Counted from the first letter of the stretch, positions 42,841 to 55,439 are shown. The stretch is 64,000 nt of DNA from Iris pallida (GCA_029216955.1 JANAVB010012195.1:310001-374000), one strand, 5' to 3'. Notes: generated by a model not told the origin, from the sequence alone. Made by a program: numbers and translations.

Positions 42841-45039
42841 AAGTATGTGTGTCGTATACATGGATTCAGATATAAAAATACGTGTTTGTAACAGAGAATC
42901 ACATACAGCTAACTAGAACTGAAGTACAGTAATTGACAAATAAATGAGAGAACTATCAGAGAATGTACTCGCCTGATACTCTGAAAAGAGTAGTGTAATA
43001 TCAGATGTCTGCACCAGAGTCACAATATCCTAAATAGAGTAGTACAGGTTATAATATGCTTAAGATAAGATAAATGATGTTTATGATACAATCTACATGA
43101 TTTCTAGGCCAATCTAGGTCAAAGTCAACTCTAAGTCAAACCTGGTCAACTGTCTAGGTCAAACTAGGTCTAAGTCAAACTTGGTCAACTCTGGGTCGAC
43201 TCTAGTCAATATTGGTCAATCTTAGTCTATTGGGTCACAATCTAGAGTTTGGTCAAACTCTATCTAAGGCTATCTAGACACCAACCATATACTAGTATAA
43301 TTTAGGATGCCTCCTATATATATATCAATATATACATACACCCAAAGCCTATAGTCCTAGATGTATATATAGCCTCTCATATATATAACACATGTATCAT
43401 ATAGATATACATATCACTCATGCCTAATACTTAAATACACACATACATGTATCCATATTTTTCCCACATCCCTCCTTCATTCCTGATACAACCTCATAAC
43501 CCAAAATCCTAACTCTAAAACCAATCCAAAACAGTGAACTAACATATGAAGATGAATCAAAACCAATTTCAGATTTCAGGAATCAAAACAAAGTGCAATA
43601 AAATGCAAGGAAATCAATGCAAGTTTCAGAACATAACTAGTAGTGAATAATACAATGTAATATGAAATGAAGGGAGGACAGTACACTGCTGAATGTAACA
43701 TTTCAGGCCAACTGCTAATGCAGTGCCATGGCCAAGTCAAATCAGTGTTAAAATAGGATGTGTGTGTGTCTGCGAATTCACAGAGAAATAGCAAATGAAT
43801 GTGGCAGGAACCACCATATCTCAGTTCAGAAATTCCTACATCTCAGTTCAGAATTTGTGTGTACCTGTGTGTGTGAAGAACAAAGTGTCATAGTGTCAAA
43901 AGTCAGTTTTGTGTGTGTGTGGTGAACACATATGGAACAGGGAGCCAGAGAGCAGGGGTAATATGATATCAACACCACAACAAGAACCTAAACTACCACC
44001 TATGTTTATTGTATCATAACTTAAAATTCAACTTCATGATGAACATAAATCTGAATCTCATGATAACACAAACTATCAGACTCACAACTCAGGAGCACAT
44101 AAATGAACTTAATCATGGGAGCATTTCGGTTACATCCAAAAGGGTTTTAAGTGGTGTCATGGTCAAGGAAAACAAGGATATGTAAGGGACACTTGTATCG
44201 CATTGCATTCAGTTACACTGACAGTCATAACCCCATATTTAGACATAACAATCAGTGCTAAATTAGCATGGCAAGCTTAACATTCAACCAATTCAAAATG
44301 GAAACAAATTCCAGATTTTAGAAAAAGACATAGTGTAAAATTCTAGGAATATAGCATACCACCTATCAATCAACCAATGCAAAGGAAATAAAAGAAAACA
44401 AAGAAAAGGAATTCTAAAAGTGATGCCAACTGAATCAATTGAACCCCTAAGTAACTTAACTGATATTACCATGAATATTTACATAGGTATACACATGAAA
44501 ATAATAAACTTTATATTGAAATGTCAAGGAATCCTAAATCAAAACACAGCCCTTCCTACATCACCCTTTCCAACTCTTGAAACTGTCATTGCTGTCAGAA
44601 AACTGAAAAATGAAATCAAACCACACACAAGTCCATTCGAACCAAATAGAAACCCAAATCCTAATCCTCAGGAACTCAAAGCAGTGAAGGTGTGTGGTGT
44701 CTACAGATGCAGTAATTTAAAATGGTTATTTGAACATGAATGGGCAGGAAAACAATGTGTGTGATGGCATTACAGTTGTCAACTCAAAACAGTGAGGGGG
44801 AGTATAGGAAATCAGTGAATGCAAGCATGTGTCCAGAGTGCCTCAACATGGTGTGCAGCAATATAATGTGAACTTCCTTTGAAATCAAGTTGAACCATTT
44901 GCAAACATAAAAAAAAAACTACATTTAACATGTATCAGAAAAGGGAACCTGCAAATTCGAATCCAATGTTTGAAACACAACACAACAATCAAACTCAAAT
45001 CAAAATAGGAGAATATGGTGTACAGGCATAGGGGCTAAC

Positions 45040-45720
45040 CCTACGAGCCTGTACGTGTCCACACGTGTCCAAGGAACAGGACACGAAGTGTCCAAAAGCC
45101 AGTGAACACAGTGTCAGAGACAGTGCAATGTACTGTCTCGTGCACGTGTGTCGAGCCACCAAGGACACGACACACGAACCCACAAGTGTCGTGCACGTGT
45201 CTAGAGTTAGAGTAGGTCTAGGTGTTCGTGTACACGTGTCTATCTTGTGTCCACGTGAGTCGTGTCCAAAGAAAATAGTACGTATCAGTGAACAATTTCC
45301 TGTGTGCACAGTGTGTAAAAAAATTAGTGCACGTGCGTTTTCTTGGTGCACACGTATCAAGGTCGTATGAAATTTTACAAGTGTCATGTCAGTCACTAAA
45401 GGGAAGTGTCCACAAAATTGGTGTCAAAACATTGCGTGTCGTGTCCGCAATCATGGTCGGGCAGCAGGACAGCCGCATGGTGCCTGTGCGCTGTGTCGTG
45501 CACGTGGTGCGTGTCCGTTTTGGACACGAAAAATCTACAGAATCGTGCTCAGTCATAAATATAATTAATCCCCATATATAGGGCTACACAACCATGTAAT
45601 TTGTTTTGAAAAACAGTAACATTCAATCCAGTGAGACATTTCAACAAACACCTAAGAGACACTATGACACGTGTCCGATACGGATACCAAACGGACACGA
45701 AAATCACCCAAATTTCAGGG
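45040..45720. repeat. GTGTCC / GGACACG motif tract in the C LTR
   Basis: At least 20 copies of CGTGTCC, GGACACGA or ACACGTGTC in both orientations, many overlapping an ACGTGT core. The 5' LTR keeps only the last few because of its deletion. Confidence 0.75.
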
Positions 45721-46633
45721 ACACCTAGGGGACTCCTAGATCTAGCCCTACATGCAAAGAAAACTGAAATTTGAATCAATTTAAGGGGTTTTACCTATTG
45801 GTGCAACTTGCATAGAAAAGCTCCAATGGGGGGTGTTCTTCTTGATGGCCAAAAGCTCCAAATTGATCCCAAACTGAAATGGCTCTCCACCAACAGTCCA
45901 TAAACTCAATTTAGAACCCAATGCAAAAGACTAGGATGAAAAAGGAGATCAAATGAATAAAATAGGATTTTTTTTGGAAAGGGGAAACTTACCTCTCTTT
46001 TCTCCAAGTGTAGGAATGATTAAAAGGAGGCAACCCTAATAAATAAGTGTTTAAATAGGGTGGGGATCCCTATGTGGCTGTTCATAGGTTCATTAATTAG
46101 GGTTAGGGTTCACTAAATGGCCCATGGGCTTAAGTCATGATTAATTAAATAGTTAAGCCATAAGTCATTTCATGAAACCTCAAACCATGACTTAAATGCA
46201 CTAAACCAAATCCCCTCATTCTAAAATTAGTTTCTAATGACTAAATGTAGGTTAACCTAAGTTAGACTAGGGTCACCATGGCTAGGGTTAGCTTCTAGGC
46301 TAGCTCACTAGGTCTCAACAAGTCAAGTCAACCAGAAATTCACCAATTCAACAAATGACCAAATAAATCAAATAAGTCAAAATGACCAAAATATCCCTAG
46401 ACTAAAAATAACAATTAAATCATCCTAAGGATGTGGTTAGGCTCTAGGTCATGCAGTCTCTCAGGTTTCACTAGCAGCACATCAAAATCACAAGTCATGA
46501 CTTAAAACAGTTTTAAATAGTTTAAAAATTATTAAAAATTACCAAAAATTACAATGTGAAATAAATATCAATGAATAATAATTATAATTACAAAATTTCA
46601 AAAATACCCTCATCTGGAAAACTGGGTGTTACA

Positions 46634-46775
46634 ATCCTACTCACCTTATAAAAATTTCGTCCTCGAAATTAAGATGATCGCACCCTTCCCAGGTCAACCC
46701 CCAATCAATCAAGGTCGAAGCAATACAATCCTACTGGTCGTGATTCCACAGTCTCGAATAGGGTAGCTACACTAT
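46634..46775 (-). pseudogene. Element C pol 3' remnant
   Basis: Minus-strand NFEDEIF-like codons at about 46643-46670 resemble the extreme C-terminal end of Ty3/gypsy pol near the 3' LTR. The rest of pol is gone, so a deletion joins the gag 3' side to this remnant. Confidence 0.5.
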
Positions 46776-48100
46776 CTAGCAATCACAAAAAATATCCTGG
46801 CAGGTACTAAGGAAAATCACACATGAAAGTGGGGAAGAAGAACAGGAAGACGAACCTTCTAACCCATCACCTGCAGCGTCGGTCTTCTCGACTGCCATCA
46901 TAAAAGCTCTACCCCTCTGGGCATGGTGCTGCGCTACAGGTGGCCTAGCTCCCTCTCTCTGACCCGGTGCTCCGTCATATACGGGTGCAGTAGGGCAATC
47001 TCTGACCTGATGAGCAGCGGATCCACAGAACAGACAAACCTTCCGCCTCCTATAACAAGTCTTCCAAATGTGCCCTGCCCTCTTGCAGTAAGCACAAGGC
47101 TGCTCCTTGCGGTCCTGCCCTCTAGGCTGATGTTGTGCCTGCTGTACTCTTATCGGTGCCTGCATCTGCTGAATCTGTACATGAGGCCTCTTGGCCTGGC
47201 CTCCGCTGCTGCTGTCCCCAACTGGGTCTTCCCCCTCTTGAGCCTAAGCTCAAGATCATCCTCAGCCAATAAGGCTCCTATCAAAATCTCCTCAAAAGTG
47301 GCATCCCTGTTGCCCTTGGTCAAGGACTTGACTTCCTTGACCAGACCCTTTCGGAACCTCTGGGCCTTCGCCGTCTCGCTCAAACCCTCTACAAATCTGC
47401 CGAGGCGGCCGAACTCCCCAGCGTACTCCTCTACTGACAGGCTCCCCTGAACCAAGCTCTCGAACTGCGACTCCAAGGCTCGAAGCGCTGAATCTGGAAA
47501 GAACTTCTTCTTGAAGAAGCCCTTGAACTCCTCCCAGGACTGTCCAGCTACTCCCATTCTGGGGTCTGACTGATACCAGGTGCGAGCAAGATCTCGCATC
47601 CGGCTAGCTGCGGCCTCAATCTGAAGATCTGCTGGTATCCTAGCCAGGCGGAAGATCTCCTCTATATGCTCGATCCAATCATCGGCATATAGGATCCCCT
47701 CTGTCCCCAGAAAGTCTCTGGGGCTTATCTTCTGAAACTGCTCGATCCCCGGTGTCCTCGGCTGCTGTATCACTGGTCGAGCTGCGACTGCCGTAAGGGC
47801 CAACTCCATGCCTCGGTCCTGTCGGGCCTGTTGTCGGTCCATAAACTGCTGGAAGTAGGCAAACATCTGTGCCGCATCCACGTGTTCTGTAGGCGGCGGC
47901 TGCTGGAACTGCATCTCTGGGATGACTGGGTCCTGCCCCCGAGCTGATGGAGGTACACCCCCTGCTGCTGCAGCTGAAGTCTCAATATGGGCAGAGGTAG
48001 CAGGAGCTGCATCCACCTGACCCTGCTGATCTGGCTGAGAGGTGGCAGTCCCCTCTACAACGACTGCTGCACCCGAGCGATGTGATCGTGTCTCCACCAT
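46776..48100 (-). pseudogene. Element C gag
   Basis: MVETRSHRSGAAVVVEG start (ATG 48100). A low-complexity N-terminus, then the gag domain (WIEHIEEIFRLARIPADLQIE, ARTWYQSDPRMG, FKGFFKKKFFPDSALRALESQF, EEYAGEFGRLGRFVEG), then two CCHC knuckles CAYCKRAGHIWKTC and CLFCGSAAHQVRDC. A frameshift near 47165-47200 separates the gag domain from the knuckles; the C-terminal piece ends at 46776. Confidence 0.87.
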
Positions 48101-48365
48101 CCTGAAGACAGATCGAACAAGGAAGTCAATACTGAGCAGGAATCGATATATCAAAGGAGGACAGTTATTTCAAAGAAGGCAAATCAGTACGATATGTAGA
48201 TGGCATGATTCAAAGCAGAATTTTCCTAACTGTGATTGAGTGCCTCTCCGGTAAAGCCTATCTCTCAGTCCTATCGCAGGCTCGCAGCAGTACAACTAAG
48301 TCGCCGTACTACCACGATATCGTACTAATGCGACTCTCGACCTGCATGGACCACCACTAAAAATG
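48101..48365 (-). other. Element C leader
   Basis: Between the 5' LTR and gag. I looked for the tRNA-Met type PBS (TGGTATCAGAGC) expected for Tekay and did not find it; the bases next to the LTR read CATTTTTAGTGGTGGTCC on the minus strand. Confidence 0.5.
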
Positions 48366-49493
48366 TGTCACGACCCGCACCCACTTTGAGGGTACGAGTA
48401 CGTAATCGTGCTCAGTCATAAATATAATTAATCCCCATATATAGGGCTACACAACCATGTAATTTGTTTTGAAAAACAGTAACATTCAATCCAGTGAGAC
48501 ATTTCAACAAACACCTAAGAGACACTATGACACGTGTCCGATACGGACACCAAACGGACACGAAAATCACCAAATTTTAGGAAAACCTAGGGGACTCCTA
48601 GATCTAGCCCTACATGCAAAGAAAACTGAAATTTGAATCAATTTAAGGGGTTTTATCTATTGGTGCAACTTGCATGGAAAAGCTCCAATGGGGGGTGTTC
48701 TTCTTGATGGCCAAAAGCTCCAAATTGATCCCAAACTGAAATGTCTCTCCACCAACAGTCCATAAACTCAATTTAGAACCCAATGCAAAAGACTAGGATG
48801 AAAAATGAGATCAAATGAATAAAATGGGATTTTTTTTGGAAAGGGGAAACTTATCTCTTTTCTCCAAGTGTAGGAATGATAAAAAGGAGGCAACCCTAAT
48901 GAATAAGTGTTTAAATAGGGTGGGGATCCCTATGTGGCTGTTTATAGGTTCATTAATTAGGGTTAGGGTTCACTAAATGGCCTATGGGCTTAAGTCATGA
49001 TTAATTAAATAGTTAAGCCATAAGTCATTTCATGAAACCTCAAACCATGACTTAAATGCACTAAACCAAATCCCCTCATTCTAAAATTAGTTTCTAATGA
49101 CTAAATGTAGGTTAACCTAAGTTAGACTAGGGTTACCATGGCTAGGGTTAGCTTCTAGGCTAGCTCACTAGGTCTCAACAAGTCAAGTCAACTAGAAATT
49201 CACCAATTCAACAAATGACCAAATAAATCAAATAAGTCAAAATGACCAAAATACCCCTAGACTAAAAATAACAATTAAATCGTCCTAATGACGTGGTTAG
49301 ACTCTAGGTCATGCAGTCTCTCAGGTTTCACTAGCAGCACATCAAAATCACAAGTCATGACTTAAAACAGTTTTAAATAGTTTAAAAATTATTAAAAATT
49401 ACCAAAAATTATAATGTGAAATAAAAATCAATGAATAATAATTATAATTACAAAATTTCAAAAATACCCTCATCTGGAAAACTGGGTGTTACA
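48366..49493 (-). repeat. Element C 5' LTR, internally deleted
   Basis: Begins TGTCACGACCC like 41699 but after 40 bases (48405) jumps to sequence equal to 45543 onward, with AA shared at the junction. Ends GGGTGTTACA before TSD CTTCT. Confidence 0.9.
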
Positions 49494-51015
49494 CTTCTGT
49501 TTGAAGAGACTGTACAACTCCTATTGTAAATGACTGAAAGCTATCTAACATATCCAAATAGCACTTAGCATGATAAATGACATCAGTATACTGGAAAGGA
49601 GATGATTTTTCATTGATTTGTACATCTGTATTTACAACAGTATCTTTAGCCTTAGCAGGCTTGGTCAGATTGATTACAAAAGGGGGGAAAGAAGAACGTG
49701 GAGGAGGATTGGACTTGTTACGATGGAGGTTGATAACAAGCGGCTCAGAGGAGGTGAGCTCCCTTTTATCCATGTTATGAGATAAATCAATAACAAGTGG
49801 CTCAGAAGAGATGAGCTGTCTTTTTTCCTTGTTACGACGTAGGTCGATAACAAGTGGCTCAGAAGAGGTGAGCTCCCTTTGATCTTGACCACCATCAGTT
49901 GGTTGCTTCTGAACTGGCAAATGAATAGCCAGTGGTTTTGAGGATTGAGGACGAAAAACACGTCCTTTGACAGGTATGATGAGAGTGTCATTAGGCACTG
50001 CTTCTTATTCTTCTTCAGTGTCCAGAGACAGTACTACTTTCATGAACTCATCCTTATACATACGAGCATCGTTGCAGTATGCTTCGACACCTTTAAAAGG
50101 ATAGAGATCAGCAACCTCCTTTTGAACCTCTCCATTATCATCGACATATTTAAAACATTGATGGAGAGTCGAAGGAATAATGTTATATTCATGCAGGAAT
50201 AGTCTCCCCAACAAAGCATTGTAAGAACAACCATGGTTGTCTATGATGTAGAAGGTCACCTTTGTGCGAAGATTGCCTATTTGGAGTTTTAGGCGAATCT
50301 TGCCTAGAGGCTCACTCCTTTCCTGATTGAACCCAAGGATGGTGGTGATCGTGCTAGAAAGACTATGTGCTGGGATCTTCAGTGCATCTAACATTGTCTT
50401 CGGCATGATACTGAGGGCAGACCCTGGATCTATCAGAATACGATCGACTTTCATCGAGTCGACATATCCTGTATAATAAAGAGGACGGTCATGCCTATTG
50501 TCTTCCATCGGCATGTCATCCTGTGTGAAGGTAATATTTGGAATTAACTCCAACACACTATGATAATGGAGGCAAGAGACAGGCTCTGTCTTCGGCTTCT
50601 TTAGAAGGGTTAGACAGGTTTCTACCTGCAGTAGAGCTTCACTCAGAGTTTCCCGAGTCTCTTTGGAGAGGTACAAGAGCTCAAAAATTGACAGCCGGGC
50701 CGGTGTATTGGCTAATTGAGCCAAGATATCAAAGTTGTAAGGCTTTTCAAGTCCAGAAGGAGATGACTTCTTCAAGGGTTTATCGAAGCAGACTTGTTGT
50801 TTGCCTTTGTCAGCTACCGTCGGCTTAGGATGAGTGGGTTCTACAACCGATGAGGACACAACAGGGATGTCCTCAGTGGAAACAGGCTGCACTGGAGCGG
50901 ACTCAGAAGAAGAAGCAGGGTTGTCCTGAGCTTCTGGATACTCCTTTAGATAGGCTTTCCCTGATCTGGTGCCCAGCAGGATTTCCTCTTCAACTATGGG
51001 GTCAAAAGATACCAT
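49494..51015 (-). pseudogene. Element B protease and linker
   Basis: GLEKPYNFDILAQLANTPARLSIFELL spacer, then protease RILIDPGSALSIMPKTML and LLGRLFLHEYNIIPSTLHQ, ending at a stop at 50005. The linker (49660-49995) repeats SEPLVIDLRRNK-type segments four times. Element C interrupts it after 49494 and it continues from 41693 downward. Confidence 0.85.
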
Positions 51016-52740
51016 ATTACAAGTCTTTGTCTTGCCCTTAGAGCGTTCTTTCTTCTTGGAGGAAGAGGGAACTTCGAACTCCGAAGCAAGATCAGGGTGA
51101 ATCTACATAATCTCGCCATTGTCAAGAGACAAGGGGACGAGACCTTTACTTCGTGGAGGAGGGAGATTCTCGATCTCAAGAGTAGCTTTGGAGATAGGGA
51201 TGACACCATGCTGAACCATCTGCGGAGGGAAGTTACCAAACTGAACTGAGACCATGTTCGCGGTTACCGTCTTCTCGTCTTGCTGCAGAGTGACAACACC
51301 AGCGTTGACTAGCTCTTGAATCTTGCCTTTGATCACATAACATGCTCGAGTGGGATGCCCAATGAACCTGTAATAGATACAATATTTGGGATGATCAGTC
51401 TTACTGACCTCATCAGGCTTCTTCGGGTCTGGGAGTTGGAGCTTATTGCTTTTGATCAAGCAATCAAAGATGCTCACGGTATCATTCTCGTCAAAAGAGT
51501 ACTCTACTTTCGGACGAGGTTCCCTTGGTGGAGGTACAGAAGGAGTAGAAGTAGACGTAGGTGGAGCTACATTGACCGCCAGAGATTCTTTGTTCTTCAA
51601 GTTGATGTTCAAAGTTTCTTTTCCCTTGCGGTTGTTCTGGCGATTACCACCACTCGATGTCTGGTGTTCATCCCGGTCGGGGTTAGACATGTGTACCCCT
51701 AGCTGCTTGAATTTGTCAGCACTAACTTCAGCTGCTTTAGCGTTGACAATGAAGGATGGCCAGTCTTGGTACTGAGTTGACCCCATCCACATGCTGATGA
51801 TAGGCAAAAGATTTGCCTTGTAGGTGTCTATGGTGACAGCGGCCGGAGTTCTAGGAGGCATTTTTAAATCTTCTCGGCGGAACCTTTCAATGAAACTCTC
51901 AGCAATTTTATTATGTCTTTGTTTGATTTTATTAAGGGCTGACATGGTCATGTCGTTGATCCCCTCATAGAATCGTTCCAAGAAGATTTGTTTTAGACCT
52001 GAGAAAGAGGTGATACAGCCATCGGGCAAGCTTCTGTACCAATCGTATGCTACGCCGGCTAAATAGCCGACGAATACCCTGGTAAGAAGAGCGTCATTTG
52101 GCTGAAGTTGGACAGTCATTACCTCAAAGTGGTTAATAAATTGACTAGGAGAAGTGCTGCCATCAAACAGAGAGATTGTTAGAATCTTGTACTTTGGAGG
52201 AAATGGGACTTCCTTCCATTCAACTGGGTAGGGTTGTTTGATCCCCAACCTCTGTAAATTGTTATTTTCTTTGAAGGCCTCGAACTGAGTGTACAAGAGT
52301 TTGACAGCTTCATTTGTATCCTCCAATGATGCAGAAAGTGCAGGCTGGATCAGAGTGTTAGGAGGAGAAACAGCGTGGTAAGCACTACCCCCAGCACCTG
52401 ACTGACTGGGTGTAGGTTAAATCTGTACAGGAGGTACTTGAGGAGATGCTAATCCCAGCCCTGCATTGACAGGCACTGACGATGCTATGATCTCAGGATT
52501 TACAGCAGGTACAGTCGGCGGTACTGTATGTTGGGCCACGATGATAGAATGCATACTTGCAACCATTTCGGCCATGGTCTTCAACTTGTCTTCTAGCGCA
52601 GCTATTCGTTGTTCTTGACTAGCTAAACTGGAAGCATCTGGGTCTTCAGTGACAACATAAGCTGTCACTTCTCTAGGTACAATGGAGGACACTGTCTGTT
52701 CAGAACTTTCGTTGTATGCATCATAGTCGGAGAAAGAATC
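51016..52740 (-). pseudogene. Element B gag
   Basis: N-terminal coiled coil (SQEQRIAALEDKLKTMAEM), gag domain (FDGSTSPSQFINHFEVM, DWYRSLPDGCITSF, FLERFYEGINDMTM) and CHHC-type knuckle (KYCIYYRFIGHPTRAC, where the first His is Tyr). Stops at 52417 and 51103 (Trp to TAG type). All parts share one frame with the protease. Confidence 0.85.
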
Positions 52741-54453
52741 ATCTCCTGAGTGAGAAAGAGGGAGATGACCGGAAGGACCTTGAAGATTTCTTTGACCGAT
52801 TGTATCTCGACTTCGGTATCTGGTGTCGAAATACTCCTTCAGAAGATTCTTGGAGTAGATCTAAATACCGCTGGCTGGGCTTGCGAGGCTTGCCATGCTT
52901 GGAGCACTTCCTACCCCCAGTGTCTCGAGAGGTCATGTTGACGGAAGCGTACAAAACTTTGTCTTTATCTTCTGACATAGGTTCATATGTTACAAATTTC
53001 AAGCGATCAAAGACAGATCATTTTTTGTCTGGCAACAACACTTGATGACAACCTTGTGATTACAATGGTGTCCAAGTGGTTGAACTGGAGGTGTTGAGAA
53101 GTTGTCCCGTTTTTGTTTGAGGTGCTCTCGGAGATCGGGAACACTGACGGGACGAGAAGAAGTCTAAGGGACATGTTCTTTGACTACATTCGGAACATGG
53201 TTCCGGTTCTTCAAATGTTTTATCCCTTGAGTATACAGGAAAGTACTCATTTCATTAGCATAGGTGTCAGGATTTTTTATCCTGGAAGTTTGCCTCTGAT
53301 GCTGGTGGGTCTTCGGCATTGGCTGTTTAAGTTTTACCGAAGTTGGCCTATTGAGATAAGTTCTTAGATCAGCAAATTCACCCCCAGGGGTTTCTGTTTG
53401 AGACACCAACAATTTTCCCTGTTTTGAGCGGGATATCCTGAGAGTTGGGAGATCTTGGAATTCTGCTACCGGAGTAGGCAAAATACCTCTTTGATCAGTA
53501 CACTTCCCTTTTGCAAGGAGGGAAGAACTATTGTTTGAGAGAGTTCTTGTACTGATTAGTGCCTAGGCACGCTCAGATTGATCTTCTACAGTAAAAATCG
53601 ACGAAGACTGAGAAAAGACCAAGGGGCCTTTTCCTTTGTTTTGTGAGAAAGGATTGGCTAAAAAGCGTTTCCCTCTGTTGTCTTCCAAGTCGTAGGATGA
53701 GGAAGTTTGAGAAAAGACCAACGGGCCTTTTTCTTTGTTCTGAGGAGAAGGAGGAATAGTCAATAGACTACCCCCAGTGGATTGTGCTGGAGCAACAGGG
53801 TGCTTGAGAAGAGAAGCAGAGTTTTTTCTCTTGCTGTGAGAAGAAGAGAGATTAGCCAAAGGGCTATCCCTCTTAGACTGTGCTGGCACAGTTTGTGCAT
53901 GGGTTGAAGTGGCAATAGGTGCATTGGCTGGTTGCACAAAAGAAGCTTTGACAGATGGTCTTCTGGCCACAGTCACAGCAGATTGCGCAGTAGAAGTCTT
54001 GACTTCAGAGTGCTTGAGTTGCATTCTGGTTGCTGGAGTGGTGGACTGCGCAGGCAGAGTTGCAGCCAACTGCGCCGGGGGAAGAGGAGTCTTGCACTTC
54101 GCCAGAGCAGCATAGGAAGTAGTTTGTGCACTGGCAAGGGGAGCAGTATACTGCGCATGGGCAGTAGCAGCAGACTGCGCAACAGTCTTGGGAGCAGAGA
54201 TAGCAGACCGTGCAGCAGAGACAGCAGGCTGCACAGAGGGTTGTGCAGAGGACTTTGGAGTCCATACTGAACAGATTTTGCTCTTGGCAGAAGTCGCAGT
54301 ACGACAAGTAGTCCCGAAGTTGATCATCGCCTCGTAGGCCGTCTGGTTGACCTTTACAACCAGCTTCTTCTGCGTCTTTCCGATAGACGCAACGTCACAT
54401 TGAGTTGTCACTTCCTCGTCGGAGGAGAAGGTCGTCTCCAGCAGAGTCGCCAT
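52741..54453 (-). pseudogene. Element B ORF1 (gag-upstream ORF)
   Basis: MATLLETTFSSDEEVTTQCDVASIGKTQKK at the start, overlapping the PBS. An Ala/Ser/Gln-rich middle (about 53900-54250) whose DNA carries TGCGCA motifs encodes repeated TAQSA/AQTT-like peptides. Stops TAG at 53563 and at 53164; the frame then continues with DLREHLKQKRDN, matching DLREYFQQKR near the end of D ORF1, to about 53000. About 250 bases before gag show no clear coding. Confidence 0.7.
54434..54452 (-). other. Primer binding site of element B
   Basis: Minus-strand TGGCGACTCTGCTGGAGAC, three bases (AAA) inside the LTR; tRNA-Arg type as in A and D. Confidence 0.8.
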
Positions 54454-54455
54454 TT

Positions 54456-55307
54456 TGTTTGCAAAAACAAAAGTGTTCTTTATTTTACAAACTTTGTAAG
54501 AAAATTACAATAGAATTCTGGAAAAGTACAACTATAGGAATCCGATATGAAGATGATCGTTTTATCCCTTGGACGATGTAAACTTTGAAGACGATAGCCT
54601 CTGAAGAATGCAGCAGTACTTTGGCAAGAACTCCTGATCTCTGGTGATGACTTGAATGATCTCTGATCTGATCTGGGCCTGATAATGAAGACTTGAAACT
54701 CTATTTATAGAGTTCTGGAAATAACTAATTTTTAGTTATTCTGAATTGTGCATGATGGATTGCGCAGACATTGGACTGCGCAAGCAGCGAACTGTGCAGG
54801 CAGTTACTCGATCGTGGACCAAATGTATGAGACGTATGGCATTGTTTGATTGAAATGCACTTGGTCGTATACAGACGGTTGCCACGTGGTGAGCAATTGA
54901 TGGCATGTAGGCCACGTATAAATTGTCAGTTGTCTTGATGGAGTGCGCCACATGAACTGCGCTGGCTTCAGACTGCGCTGAGATTAAATTATGCTGCCGA
55001 GAGTCTGGCAGATTGTGCTTTGATTGGGCTGGTAGCTTGCGCTGGCTGTACAGCTGTCCTCGAACGCTGTGCTGCACGAGAAACGAACAGTTTCCTCGTT
55101 CTTCGGGCTGTCAGCTATCAAAAGATCTAATTTTCTGTCAGATAATGATGACGCGGCCACGTCAGCTTGCGCGCTTGGATGTGTGCGCAGTTTAGCTTGC
55201 GCAGTTGAGTTGTTGCGCAATCTTTTCCTGCGTAGTTCACTTGAAGGATGAACAATTTAATTTTCTTTGCTTTTTTGATGGGTGCAACTTGATTTTTAGG
55301 ACCTACA
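54456..55307 (-). repeat. Element B 5' LTR
   Basis: TGTTTGCAAAAAC...GACCTACA on the plus strand, 852 bases. Minus-strand TATA box at 54702-54709; upstream (54740-55240) about 14 TGCGCA/TGCGCT/TGTGCA motifs and ACGT-core sites (GCCACGTGG at about 54883). The matching 3' LTR end is at 1-173. Confidence 0.9.
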
Positions 55308-55439
55308 AACCACTGTTGTCTACTATGTATTTTTTGCGAAAAAAAAAACAGATCCTGTAGAAGGTTAGCTTAAACGCCTTAATGAGTTCTCAGGCAGAGT
55401 AAATGCCTGGTGTGCTTTACAGGAAGCACGGTAGAGAAG

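Larger units (their letters stand above)
41699..46633 (-). repeat. Element C 3' LTR, about 4.9 kb
   Basis: Matches the right LTR in 41699-41738 and from 45541 to 46633; the 3.8 kb between is missing from the right copy. AT-rich and non-coding. It holds several motif-rich tracts: GATTCGAATAG/GATACGAATAAGG (about 42400-42840), GGTCAA(A/C) (43110-43260), TATATA (43310-43450) and GTGTCC/GGACACG (45040-45720). A TATTTAAAC box (minus strand, near 46050) may be the promoter. ORFs at 44420-44764 and 45065-45581 look like chance. Confidence 0.85.
41699..49493 (-). mobile_element. Element C: gag-only Ty3/gypsy (Tekay/Del-like) relic
   Basis: TGTCACGACCC...GGGTGTTACA ends with perfect TSD CTTCT (41694-41698 and 49494-49498). 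The left (3') LTR is 4.9 kb, the right (5') LTR only 1.1 kb; the interior is 1.7 kb and holds gag plus a pol 3' remnant. Protease, RT and integrase are absent. Long LTRs and the gag type suggest the Tekay/Del chromovirus group. It fits the class described as terminal-repeat retrotransposons with only gag. Shared LTR sequence differs at about 2.4% by eye. Confidence 0.88.
1..55307 (-). mobile_element. Element B: Ty3/gypsy Tat-like LTR retrotransposon, oldest host of the nest (left end outside window)
   Basis: Minus-strand element whose 5' LTR is at 54456-55307 and whose 3' LTR survives as its last 173 bases at the window start. In element order it holds PBS, ORF1, gag, protease, linker, RT, RNase H, integrase, then plus-strand (antisense) genes, polypurine tract and 3' LTR. 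It is interrupted by element C (41699-49493) and element A (3131-34578, which itself holds D). The two LTR pieces differ at about 14 of 173 positions by eye, the highest divergence in the nest, which fits its being the outermost element. The right flank AACCA (55308-55312) should be one copy of its TSD; the other copy lies outside the window. The lineage call rests on the Tat-style RT and integrase, the tRNA-Arg PBS and the antisense extra genes. Confidence 0.88.

Noticed and set aside
44420..45581. ORFs of about 100 residues in the C LTR
   Set aside because: They lie in motif-rich LTR DNA, are absent from the other LTR because of its deletion, and show no protein-like conservation.
46776..48100. 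Element C gag as a domesticated host gene
   Set aside because: It is flanked by LTRs with a perfect TSD and has a frameshift, so it is an element relic.
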